DNA of 64,000 nucleotides, from assembly GCA_049652385.1 (NCBI GenBank), contig JBASDX010000004.1, forward strand, positions 88,187-152,186, read 5' to 3'. The notes below the pieces were generated by a model. The model saw nothing but the letters and a program-made list of their open reading frames with translations, had not been told where the DNA came from and did no database searches. Positions 34,027-42,205 of the stretch are shown here, in pieces. Origin of the DNA: DMER64 sp049652385. GTDB lineage: Bacteria > Bacteroidota > Bacteroidia > Bacteroidales > UBA932. Positions within the stretch are counted from its first letter, which is position 1. Each line of letters begins with the position of its first letter. The position numbers and the translations under genes are program-made.

Positions 34027-34800
34027 CTAAAACATGGCAAGGTCTTGGCCAAAGATATCTTTCAGCAAGTTGTTGGCCAAGCGGCTGGCGCCTATGCGAA
34101 ACAGGGATGGGTTGAGCCACTGAGGCCCTAAGATTTCTTCTACAATGTGGTAATATTCAAGGGCTTGTTCTGTGGTGGCAATGCCTCCGGCCGGTTTAAA
34201 GCCTGTTTTCTTACCCGTTTGCTCATAGTACTGGCCAATACATTGGCACATGATGCGTGCCGCAAAAGGCGTGGCGGCCGGTTCCAGCTTGCCGGTAGAG
34301 GTTTTAATAAAATCGGCTCCGTTTTCCATGGCCAGGAAAGAGGCCTTGCGGATGTGTTCTTCCGTTTTCAGGGCCCCCGTTTCCAGAATGACTTTCAGGT
34401 GTGTTGCAGCACCTATGACCCTTCTTACCCCCCGGATGGCTGCGGCTGCTTTGTCATATTCTCCGGCCAGGAAATGGTGCAGCGGCAGGACCATATCTAT
34501 TTCATCGGCTCCTTGCTCTACGCACAAGGCACACTCCTTTTCCATAATGTGCGGAAAAGTTTGGGCTGCCGGAAATCCGCCACCTACGGCCGCTATCTTC
34601 ACCCCATCTACGCGCAACGTCTCTTTTACGGCTGTTATGAGTGTAGGATATACGCAAATGGCCGCTACCGGGGGCATATTGGGGTATGTCCGTGCAAAAC
34701 GGTTTACGTTTTCTGCAAACAATCTTCCGCGCGCCCGGGTGTCGGTGGCGTTTAACGTAGTCAAATCAATACAAGAGAAACATTGTGTGAGTTTGTCCAT
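34027..34800 (-). CDS. deoC: Deoxyribose-phosphate aldolase
   Basis: 257-residue TIM-barrel aldolase that splits 2-deoxyribose-5-phosphate to acetaldehyde and glyceraldehyde-3-phosphate in deoxynucleoside breakdown. The Schiff-base lysine is in ADFIKTSTGK; the other active lysines are in KVILETG and GFKPAGGI; the start region CIDLTTLNATDT includes the D-L-T-x-L motif of the longer (E. coli-like) class. It is last in a run DUF4296-radical SAM-dtd-deoC on the minus strand and ends 44 bases before the tRNA-Leu gene. Confidence 0.94.
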   Translation of the reverse strand: MDKLTQCFSCIDLTTLNATDTRARGRLFAENVNRFARTYPNMPPVAAICVYPTLITAVKETLRVDGVKIAAVGGGFPAAQTFPHIMEKECALCVEQGADEIDMVLPLHHFLAGEYDKAAAAIRGVRRVIGAATHLKVILETGALKTEEHIRKASFLAMENGADFIKTSTGKLEPAATPFAARIMCQCIGQYYEQTGKKTGFKPAGGIATTEQALEYYHIVEEILGPQWLNPSLFRIGASRLANNLLKDIFGQDLAMF

Positions 34801-34817
34801 AGGTATACGTTTTGGTG

Positions 34818-35270
34818 TTATTCACGTATTTTACTGTCAATGATAATGGTTACGGGGCCGTCGTTAACCAGTTCCACGTCCATTTCTGCCCCAAAGACAC
34901 CGGTCTGTACCGGGCTGCGGAGGTGTTCCTGCAGCAGGCGGCAGAAGGTATCATACAAGGGAATGGCTGTCTGCGGTACGGCGGCTTTTATGTAAGAGGG
35001 CCTGTTTCCTTTGCGGGTCGAGGCGTGGAGCGTAAATTGGCTGACCACCAGCAACTCGCCTTGTACCTGCCCGATGGACAGGTTCATAACGCCATGTGCA
35101 TCGTCAAAAACCCTGAGGTTGATCACCTTGCGTACCATCCATTCCAGGTCTTCAGTAGTGTCGGCTTCTTCAAAACCGGCCAAAATAAGCAATCCCTGCC
35201 CTATTTGGCTGTGGGAAGTACCGTCTATACGAACGGCCGCTTTTTTTACACGTTGTACGACAATCCTCAT
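34818..35270 (-). CDS. dtd: D-aminoacyl-tRNA deacylase
   Basis: 150-residue DTD enzyme, which removes D-amino acids (and glycine from tRNA-Ala) from mischarged tRNA. Start MRIVVQRVKKAAVRIDG; active-site signature VSQFTL (residues about 79-84, the SQxT motif) and the cross-subunit G-cisP motif in NDGPVTI (about 136-142). Normal length. Eighteen bases upstream of deoC and ten bases after the radical SAM gene. Confidence 0.96.
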   Translation of the reverse strand: MRIVVQRVKKAAVRIDGTSHSQIGQGLLILAGFEEADTTEDLEWMVRKVINLRVFDDAHGVMNLSIGQVQGELLVVSQFTLHASTRKGNRPSYIKAAVPQTAIPLYDTFCRLLQEHLRSPVQTGVFGAEMDVELVNDGPVTIIIDSKIRE

Positions 35271-35280
35271 ATTGTATGTA

Positions 35281-36072
35281 TTATTCGCCCATCAGCACAC
35301 GTATGCCTTTGGCTTCCAAACGGGCGGCTATGTCGTGCAATTTTCCCGGGGGACATTTTTCCAGATCTTCGGCCGGAGTCTTTCTGTCGAGCGTATACAC
35401 CATAACCCTCCAGGGTTTGAGGTCCTCTACCAAAGCAAACCAGGCATCCAGTTCCTCCGGTGTGGTGTTGTCTATGACGATTCCTTCAAAGGTGCCTCTG
35501 AAAAACAATGTCTGCAAGGTAAAATCTCCTTTGAATTTCTTCAGGTACTCTACTGTTTTGGCAACGGTATATCCGCGTTGCGGACGGTTGATCAGTTGTA
35601 CCGTCTCTTCGAGCGCGCTGTCCAATTTCATAAACCTGGCGTCCGCCATCATCAAGGTCTCAAAAACCCCGGGCCTGTCCAGCGTTCCGGAATTGGAGAA
35701 CACGCATACTTTTACCCCGGGCATCCATTTATCCCGGATGGCCAAAGTACCTCTCATAATCTCCGGAAATTCAGGGTGTAATGTAGGCTCGCCGTTACCG
35801 GAAAACGAAACCACATGGGGAAGGGTGCCCTGCCGGACCAAAGCTTCTATCCGTTCTTCCAGGGTATGCAGTATGTCTTGGGCACTTAATAAACGAGCTC
35901 TTGCTCGTTCTTTGTCATACGGTACGGGATTCCAGCCGCATTCACAATAGATGCAATCAAAATTACACAACTTCCTTTCTACCGGCAGTAGGTTGATGCC
36001 CAAACTTGTGCCCAGCCTTCTGCTGGTTACCGGGCCGTATACGATATCTCTTCTTCTGCACTTGAGTTCCAT
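35281..36072 (-). CDS. Radical SAM protein, COG0731-like
   Basis: 263 residues. The [4Fe-4S] motif is CNFDCIYCECG (about residues 36-46), followed by VSFSGNGEPTLHPEF, the radical SAM motif that aligns SAM, and later VMYTLDRKTP. The start (YGPVTSRRLGTSLGINLLP) is typical of stand-alone radical SAM proteins of COG0731 type, of uncertain substrate. No precursor peptide or partner enzyme is visible. It is four bases downstream of the DUF4296 gene. Confidence 0.85.
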   Translation of the reverse strand: MELKCRRRDIVYGPVTSRRLGTSLGINLLPVERKLCNFDCIYCECGWNPVPYDKERARARLLSAQDILHTLEERIEALVRQGTLPHVVSFSGNGEPTLHPEFPEIMRGTLAIRDKWMPGVKVCVFSNSGTLDRPGVFETLMMADARFMKLDSALEETVQLINRPQRGYTVAKTVEYLKKFKGDFTLQTLFFRGTFEGIVIDNTTPEELDAWFALVEDLKPWRVMVYTLDRKTPAEDLEKCPPGKLHDIAARLEAKGIRVLMGE

Positions 36073-36075
36073 AAT

Positions 36076-36798
36076 TCAATCCAAAACCATTTCTTCCATC
36101 TCCTGCGCCGTATCATCTACATGCAATCGCAACCTTTTATGATCAGACAGACCGGGCAGATCTTTGCTTATATACGTACGCGGCTTCCTTCCTTGGATGT
36201 GTACAGACTCTTCCAGGAAAGGAGGAATGTCGCCCGGTCCCCGGGGTTCTTCCCATACAGGCAGCACCCGCAGGTAAGGAGCCTGATAATCGGGTTCAAG
36301 CAACGAAAAAGTATCTTTTTTAGTAATGGAAAGCAGCTTCGTAAGACATTGTTTTTGAACCATGGAGCGTCTGTCCGTCAACGTATCTTTCAACCAGTTG
36401 TTGTAGCTGTCTATATAAGTTTGCTGCTTGTTCAGGTATTCCTGCTTTTTGGTATATGCCTTTCTTTCTTCATTCAAGGATGTACGCAATCGGGACAGGA
36501 GCGATTTAAAACGGGAAGGACGTCGTGTGTAATAATCTACGGTTACCAGAAACTCCTGCTGCGTATAGCCGTGTTTTTCCAAAACAGGAGGATACACCAA
36601 CAAGGAATCTGCCATGCGGCTTAATTCACCGTCGCGCTCCAGTATAAGATCTGTCATAAATAAATCCCTAAGGATCCATTGAAAATCATCCCCGGGGATT
36701 TTCTTGACCTTGATATGACAAGATACAGCCGTCACCATAAGAACGGCTGCACAGCACAACCACAAGACTCTTTTTACAAAACGAGCTTTCGTTTTCAT
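36076..36798 (-). CDS. DUF4296-type lipoprotein
   Basis: 240 residues from ATG 36798. Basic N-terminus (MKTKARFVKR), hydrophobic core (VLWLCCAAVLMVTAVSC) and lipid cysteine near residue 27. The following VKKIPGDDFQWILRDLFMTD is the DUF4296 pattern (usually VIPEDKMVDILTDLHLA-like), with HGYTQQEFLVTVDYYTRRP after it. The middle is a long charged helix, probably coiled coil (LNEERKAYTKKQEYLNKQ). Function unknown; in the phylum it is a common single-copy envelope lipoprotein. The frame could open at a TTG three codons earlier, but that lies in the promoter. Confidence 0.77.
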   Translation of the reverse strand: MKTKARFVKRVLWLCCAAVLMVTAVSCHIKVKKIPGDDFQWILRDLFMTDLILERDGELSRMADSLLVYPPVLEKHGYTQQEFLVTVDYYTRRPSRFKSLLSRLRTSLNEERKAYTKKQEYLNKQQTYIDSYNNWLKDTLTDRRSMVQKQCLTKLLSITKKDTFSLLEPDYQAPYLRVLPVWEEPRGPGDIPPFLEESVHIQGRKPRTYISKDLPGLSDHKRLRLHVDDTAQEMEEMVLD

Positions 36799-36804
36799 TA
36801 CCTG

Positions 36805-36812
36805 CAAAGGTA
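36805..36812 (-). promoter_or_regulatory. -7 box abutting DUF4296 gene start
   Basis: Minus-strand TACCTTTG, exact TAnnTTTG, with CAGGTA between it and the ATG at 36798. With the rnpB spacing the leader would be 0-2 bases. It lies in the 36-base gap behind the starch operon's last gene. Confidence 0.45.
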
Positions 36813-36834
36813 AAGAAAACGCTTTACATAGTAA

Positions 36835-38679
36835 TCAATCCAGGGTAAATACCCAGGCTGTTTGTGGCGGAACGTAAGCCGGATCGCCTACTGTTATCTT
36901 TACTCCGGTCAATACTTCCGTACCTTTGACGGCCGTTCCCAGACCTTCTGCATATTTGTTCCAGTCCAGGGCTACCGGTTGTTTGCTGTTGTTGACCACT
37001 ACCATCAGGCGCTCCGTGTCCGCTATACGGAAATACACGTACGTGTTTTCCACCATATTGGGCAGATAATGAATCATCTTCCCGTGGGCAACGGCTTGCG
37101 AAGTCTTACGCCAGGTCAGTAAAGCGGATATGTAATCGTACATATCCTCTTCTTCCGGGCTTCTGCCCTCTTTTGTAAGCACGCGCCGAGGAAGGATGAC
37201 GCGTTCTTCTCCGTGCCCCAGGCGTTTAGGATCTTTTGCCGTGAGTAATACTTCTGTACCGGCATAAATTTGAGGAATGCCCCTGAGCGTAGCCAGCAGT
37301 ACGTAGGCCATTTTCAATTTCACGGGATTGCGGTCCATGAGCTCGTACATGCGGTTGGTGTCGTGGTTTTCACCGAATATGAGCAGTTCGTACGGATTCT
37401 TGTAGACAAAATCGTGCGATAATATGTTGTAAATGCGTACCATACCGGCTCCCCATCCAATGTTCGTGTCTTCCCGCAACGCACGGAAGATTTCTCCGGT
37501 CAGCGGAAAGTCCATGACGGTAGGTCCGCCGGGATACGGTCCGCGTTCCCAATAGGCAATCTGCTGCGGATGGGGGTACCAGCACTCGGCCAGCACCGTA
37601 GCGTTGGGGTATTCTTTGCGCAAAGCCGCCGAATACGCCCCCATGGCTTCCTTGTTGGAATAAGGATACGTATCTACCCGTACGCCGGCCAGTCCGGCGT
37701 ATTCCATCCACCATACGGCCACCTGGATAAAATATTGCAGCACAAAGGGATTCTCCAGATTCATATCGGGCATGGAGGTGTCAAACCAGCCATCGGTACA
37801 CAAATTCCTGTCATATGCAGCGGCGTGCGGGTCCATATGCGTATTCATGGCATAATTGGACCGCGTGAAGGAATCAAATACGTGAATCCAGTCCCTGAAG
37901 GGCACATCGTCCATCCACCAATGGGCCGTACCGCAATGGTTGGGCACCATATCCTGCAGGAAGGAAATGCCTTTGGCGGCTGCCTCCTGTACCAGCTCAC
38001 GGTACATTTGGTTGGTACCAAAACGCGGATCTATCTTGTAGTAATCTGCACAGGCGTATCCGTGGTACGAGGCATAGGCTTCGTCATCCAACGTAACGGG
38101 CGTAGGCCAAACAGAGGTTACGCCCAATGCGGCTAAATAGTCCAGCCCGGCACGTATGCCTTCCAAATCTCCGCCGTGACGTCCGTAGGGCTGTTCGATA
38201 TCGGGTTTTTCCACCGTACAGGATGTCTGGTCGTTGCGGGGATTGCCGTTGACGAACCTGTCGGGCATGAGCAGATACAACACGTCGGAAGTGCTCAAGC
38301 CCTGCCTTTGTGCCGAGCCTTCTTCTCTGGCGTGAAATACGTAGGGTATATCCAGCTTTTTCTTGCCGCCGGTCCAGCGCAGGGTGTAGGTGCCCGGTGT
38401 GTCTTCCGTCAGGCGTACGTCCACAAACAAGTAATTGGGACTGTCTGCCTTATGAACGGCCGTGATTTCCAGGTTCGGCGAAAGACTTTCCAACGTACCT
38501 TCTCCCAATCCGGGACCGTACAGCATGATTTGCAAAGGCGTCTGCATGCCGGCCCACCAAAAAGGCGGCTCAACGCGCTCTATTTTTGCCAAGGCACGGG
38601 CCTGTGCCATAAGCGGAAGTGTGGCTGTTACCGGCAGCAGCCACAAAAGAGCGATAACAAGAGCTATGTGTTTTTTCAT
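36835..38679 (-). CDS. susA: SusA-like periplasmic neopullulanase (GH13)
   Basis: 614 residues from ATG 38679 (MKKHIALVIALLWLLPVTAT), an exported enzyme with signal peptide. A beta domain (about 35-125, PPFWWAGMQTPLQIMLYGPG, typical SusA/cyclomaltodextrinase N-module) is followed by the GH13 barrel: YLLMPDRFVNGNPRND, VPNHCG, nucleophile D in AGVRVDTYPY, acid E in LAECWYPH and D in FGENHDTNR. Neopullulanases of the Sus system cut maltooligosaccharides after import across the outer membrane. Last gene of the starch operon. The longer open frame to 38883 runs into the neighbouring GH13 gene and is not used. Confidence 0.92.
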   Translation of the reverse strand: MKKHIALVIALLWLLPVTATLPLMAQARALAKIERVEPPFWWAGMQTPLQIMLYGPGLGEGTLESLSPNLEITAVHKADSPNYLFVDVRLTEDTPGTYTLRWTGGKKKLDIPYVFHAREEGSAQRQGLSTSDVLYLLMPDRFVNGNPRNDQTSCTVEKPDIEQPYGRHGGDLEGIRAGLDYLAALGVTSVWPTPVTLDDEAYASYHGYACADYYKIDPRFGTNQMYRELVQEAAAKGISFLQDMVPNHCGTAHWWMDDVPFRDWIHVFDSFTRSNYAMNTHMDPHAAAYDRNLCTDGWFDTSMPDMNLENPFVLQYFIQVAVWWMEYAGLAGVRVDTYPYSNKEAMGAYSAALRKEYPNATVLAECWYPHPQQIAYWERGPYPGGPTVMDFPLTGEIFRALREDTNIGWGAGMVRIYNILSHDFVYKNPYELLIFGENHDTNRMYELMDRNPVKLKMAYVLLATLRGIPQIYAGTEVLLTAKDPKRLGHGEERVILPRRVLTKEGRSPEEEDMYDYISALLTWRKTSQAVAHGKMIHYLPNMVENTYVYFRIADTERLMVVVNNSKQPVALDWNKYAEGLGTAVKGTEVLTGVKITVGDPAYVPPQTAWVFTLD

Positions 38680-38680
38680 A

Positions 38681-40036
38681 TTACTGAGTTTTAGAAAACA
38701 AACGGAACCCGTACGGTTCCAATTCCCACAAGGTATTTTCGTCTGCCTGCAGGATTTCTTCTCCCCTCCAATCGGTAAACGTACCGCTGTCGGCACCCTT
38801 TTGCAAACGGAACGATTGCGGTCGGTCTGTGAAATTAAAAAGGGCCAGTATACGGTTTCCTTCCACTTCACGGATAAAGACAAATACGTTCTCCGGTCCG
38901 TCGTGAGTTATTTCCACAACTGTCCCGCCGTACGGAGGCACCTGCAAAGCCGGTGATTGGTGCTTGAACCGGATGAGCTGCGTATAGAAGTCGGTAAACA
39001 AAGCAGCCTCATGCGGTTGCAAATTGTCTTTTTCAAAGAATTCCAGTTGTTTGGTATTTCCTACTTCTTGTCCCGTATATATCAACGGGATGCCGGGGAG
39101 GGCAAAGGTCAGGGCCGCCATCTGCCAGGTGGCTTGTCCCATGCGCTCGAATTCCGTTCCGTTCCAGGAATTTTCGTCGTGGTTGGAGGTAAAGTGAAGC
39201 GGAATGGCATTAGGACCAAATTCTTCCAGCATAAGCCCTAAGGTGTGGCGGATGCTGCCGGCATCTTTTTTGGCTTGTGCCACATCGTTCAACGTATGGT
39301 GCAAACGCCAGCCGTAATAGGCGTGGAACGCTTCCCTGGTGTTGATGGGATTCTCGGACTCGGCCAACATAAAGAGGTCTTCCTTTACTTTACGCAGCTC
39401 CGGTACGGCGTGCTCCCAAAAATCGATAGGTGTCAAATCGGCCATATCGCAACGGAAACCGTCTACGTCCACGTCTTCAACCCAAAAACGCATGGCATCC
39501 AGCATGGCCGCACGCATATCTTCGCTCTGGTAGTTGAGCCGGGCCACGTCTGACCAGTCGTACAGGAATTCAGGTTCGCCATCGGGACGTCTTACATGCC
39601 AGTCTTCGTGTTCCAGCCATACGGCATCGCGGGAGGTGTGAGCTGCTACCCAGTCCATGATAACGTGCATGCCCAATTGGTGCGCTTTGTCCACTACGCT
39701 GCGGAAATCTTCCAGCGTTCCAAATTCCCGATTGACAGCCTTGTAGTCTTTAATGGAATAATACGACCCCAAAGGTCCTTTCCTGCCTGCAACTCCAATG
39801 GGATGTACAGGCATAAACCATAATACATCAATGCCTAATTCCCCCAGGCGGGGCAACAACTGCTCAAAGGCTGCAAATGTCCCTTCAGGAGTAATCTGAC
39901 GCACATTCACTTCATATAGAACCGCATTTTTAATCCATTGCGGGTGGACCTCCTTTTCTTGTTGCGGAGCACAACCGTTTACTAAAACCATGCTTACTAT
40001 AATTAAAAACAATATTCTTTTCATCTTCTCAACCAT
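38681..40036 (-). CDS. Lipoprotein alpha-amylase family enzyme (GH13), compact form
   Basis: 451 residues, lipoprotein (LFLIIVSMVLVNGC). Compact GH13 with no extra binding domain: start of the barrel IKNAVLYEVNVRQITPEGTF, then GSYYSIKDYKAVNREFGT, MDWVAAHTS, nucleophile D in GFRCDMADL, E in MLAESENP, D in TSNHDENS, and GIPLIYTGQEVG. The EVNVRQ start resembles GH13 enzymes of Bacteroidota that act on short maltooligosaccharides. It could start at ATG 40036 (TAATG coupling with the upstream gene) or 40024. The bond specificity cannot be told. Confidence 0.87.
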   Translation of the reverse strand: MVEKMKRILFLIIVSMVLVNGCAPQQEKEVHPQWIKNAVLYEVNVRQITPEGTFAAFEQLLPRLGELGIDVLWFMPVHPIGVAGRKGPLGSYYSIKDYKAVNREFGTLEDFRSVVDKAHQLGMHVIMDWVAAHTSRDAVWLEHEDWHVRRPDGEPEFLYDWSDVARLNYQSEDMRAAMLDAMRFWVEDVDVDGFRCDMADLTPIDFWEHAVPELRKVKEDLFMLAESENPINTREAFHAYYGWRLHHTLNDVAQAKKDAGSIRHTLGLMLEEFGPNAIPLHFTSNHDENSWNGTEFERMGQATWQMAALTFALPGIPLIYTGQEVGNTKQLEFFEKDNLQPHEAALFTDFYTQLIRFKHQSPALQVPPYGGTVVEITHDGPENVFVFIREVEGNRILALFNFTDRPQSFRLQKGADSGTFTDWRGEEILQADENTLWELEPYGFRLFSKTQ

Positions 40037-42198
40037 TATTCTTTTACAAGTACAGAGAAGCCCACGGGTTCTACCATAACTTCACCCATATAAGGAGTAA
40101 ATTCTTCAATATGCATGCCAAAGGGCAGTTCCAAAGAGCGCATATCGAACAAGGTACGGCCTTTGTTTAAGCAAACGATAACGCTTTTTTCCATATAGGT
40201 TCGTACGTAAGCCAGTACGTCTTTATCTGCAAATAAAGGAAATAAATCTCCATATAACAGAGCCATATGGTTATTACGTAAAGAAATCAATCGCTTTACC
40301 CGTTCTTTTAATTTTTCTTCCAGGGGGGAGTATCCGTCAAAGACCATCATGCGCCGGTTATCGGGATCGTTGGCCCCCGGAATGCCAATCTCATCGCCGT
40401 TGTATATACAAGGAATGCCCGGCAATGTCATATTAAAAGCATGCAGCAGGGCCAGGTAATCGTAGGCTATGGGTTTGCCAACGCCTATGTCCCGGTCCCA
40501 CCCGGCCTGTTTGTCGTCTTCGTGCAAATCCAGGGCTCCGCCTGCCAGGGAAATATACCGGGGCTTATCATGGTTCCCGCTGATGTTGCACATCAGGTTG
40601 TGGTACCCGTAATACGTCAAAGAGGTGTGTAGTGTTTCCCATATATTTACAAAAGAACCGTCTTTCTTTACGGTATTCTCCACAAAAGAATGGTACAGGT
40701 TGAAATCAAACTGTCCGTCCAGCATACCGTTTTTCACATAGCTTGCAATCAGTTCCGGTGAGCCGTACGTTTCTCCCAATTGCAATACAGAACGGCCGGG
40801 AAATTCTTGTACTACCTTGCCGGTCAAGGTTCTCCAGAATAATTCGTCGATGTGTTTGGTGGCATCGTGCCGGAAGCCGTCAATGGGGAAATGACGCAAC
40901 CAGTAAAGGGCAGAATCCGACAGTGCGTCACAGACGTCCGTACGTGAAAAATCAAATTTGGGAATGTGCTTGTCAAACCAGGTGGTCAAACGGAACTCAT
41001 CCCATAGTTCAAAATTGGGACGTCCGTCCGGCGTGATGGAATCGGTTACCCAATCGGGATGTTCCCGCAACGTGGGGCTGTCTTTGTGCATGTGGTTGGC
41101 CACATGGTCCAGAATGACCAGCATACCTTCCTTGTGAGCTTTGTCCAGCAAATCGTTAAGCACGCGGTCGTTGCCAAATCGATCGTCCACACGCGTGATG
41201 TACAAGGGCCAATATCCGTGGTAACCGCTGAACTTTGTGGTAGGATGGTAAATCTGCCCCCAGGCGTCGTACGGGTTTTGCGTCAACGGAGAAAGCCATA
41301 TAGTATTTATTCCCAATTGATTGAAAAAACCATCTTCCATTTTTTGGATAACACCTTCCAGGTCGCCTCCGTAGTAATCTACCTTGGGATGTACGTCAGG
41401 GGATTGGATTTTGTAATCGTTTTCCGGATTGCCGTTGTAAAAACGATCTATGAACACCTGGTATATAATGGCCGTTTGCTTGTCTGTTCTTTTGAGTTTC
41501 TGCGGGTCTTTTACCACCCTGCCTTTTTCCAGCGGAATGAGCAGGTCGTTGGCATGTCCGTATGCGTTGACGGCATAGACACGTACCAATGAGCGCTCCG
41601 GAAGGGCAGTAAAGCCGGGCAGCAGGATGGGGTACGCATCGGAAACATTTTCCACGGTTTGTACCAGGCTGTTTTGCCAGAAAATGTAGAGAGTCACCGG
41701 ACCCATTTCCACAAGCACGTTACAGAGCGCATCGGTGTTGGGTGCGGATGGAAATACGGCCAGCCTGGGCATATACGCCGAAAAACCGGCAACGGTTGTA
41801 CGGTCGGGAGCGTCTTCTTCCGTTTGTTGGGCCACGTAGGCTTCCGCACCGCTCTTGGAGGTCGCCACTCCGGGTTGTATGCGTACGGGAATATCGCCCG
41901 TCTGGCGTCGGGTATGCACCTGCAAAACGGTCATAAGCGGAGCCGGTTCTTGCACTACCACCAGTACCGTATCCATATTCGGATATGGGAGTACCTGTAC
42001 ATGCGGCGATGTTATATTATCTACCCGTTTCAGGGACGGAAAGTAATCACGTGCCAGAACTATGGTAGTATCCTGATATAGCGTCAACACTCCTGCCGGA
42101 GGTTGCGCATCAAAAAAAGGTTTCCTGGAAAGAGACGGGGAACAGGATTGCATGAAAGCCAAAAGCCCCACCAGGATTGCACAGGAAATTCTTTTCAT
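40036..42198 (-). CDS. Lipoprotein GH13 enzyme with long N-terminal beta region
   Basis: 720 residues; lipid cysteine about residue 19 (GLLAFMQSC). Residues 20-225 are beta-rich with no recognised enzyme motif (VDNITSPHVQVLPYPNMDTV, then PVTLYIFWQNSLVQTV), perhaps one or two Ig- or carbohydrate-binding domains. The barrel from about 240 has IIYQVFIDRFYNGNPENDY, DHVANHMHK, nucleophile D in DGFRHDATKHI, E in LQLGETYG and D in ISGNHDKPR, with GIPCIYNGDEIGIPG. Cyclomaltodextrinase/neopullulanase-type activity or alpha-amylase on the cell surface is likely. Located between susG and another GH13 gene in the starch operon. Confidence 0.87.
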   Translation of the reverse strand: MKRISCAILVGLLAFMQSCSPSLSRKPFFDAQPPAGVLTLYQDTTIVLARDYFPSLKRVDNITSPHVQVLPYPNMDTVLVVVQEPAPLMTVLQVHTRRQTGDIPVRIQPGVATSKSGAEAYVAQQTEEDAPDRTTVAGFSAYMPRLAVFPSAPNTDALCNVLVEMGPVTLYIFWQNSLVQTVENVSDAYPILLPGFTALPERSLVRVYAVNAYGHANDLLIPLEKGRVVKDPQKLKRTDKQTAIIYQVFIDRFYNGNPENDYKIQSPDVHPKVDYYGGDLEGVIQKMEDGFFNQLGINTIWLSPLTQNPYDAWGQIYHPTTKFSGYHGYWPLYITRVDDRFGNDRVLNDLLDKAHKEGMLVILDHVANHMHKDSPTLREHPDWVTDSITPDGRPNFELWDEFRLTTWFDKHIPKFDFSRTDVCDALSDSALYWLRHFPIDGFRHDATKHIDELFWRTLTGKVVQEFPGRSVLQLGETYGSPELIASYVKNGMLDGQFDFNLYHSFVENTVKKDGSFVNIWETLHTSLTYYGYHNLMCNISGNHDKPRYISLAGGALDLHEDDKQAGWDRDIGVGKPIAYDYLALLHAFNMTLPGIPCIYNGDEIGIPGANDPDNRRMMVFDGYSPLEEKLKERVKRLISLRNNHMALLYGDLFPLFADKDVLAYVRTYMEKSVIVCLNKGRTLFDMRSLELPFGMHIEEFTPYMGEVMVEPVGFSVLVKE

Positions 42199-42205
42199 GG
42201 TATTT

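Noticed and set aside
38680..38883. 68-residue extension of the SusA-like protein
   Set aside because: It lies inside the neighbouring GH13 gene; ATG 38679 starts a proper signal peptide.
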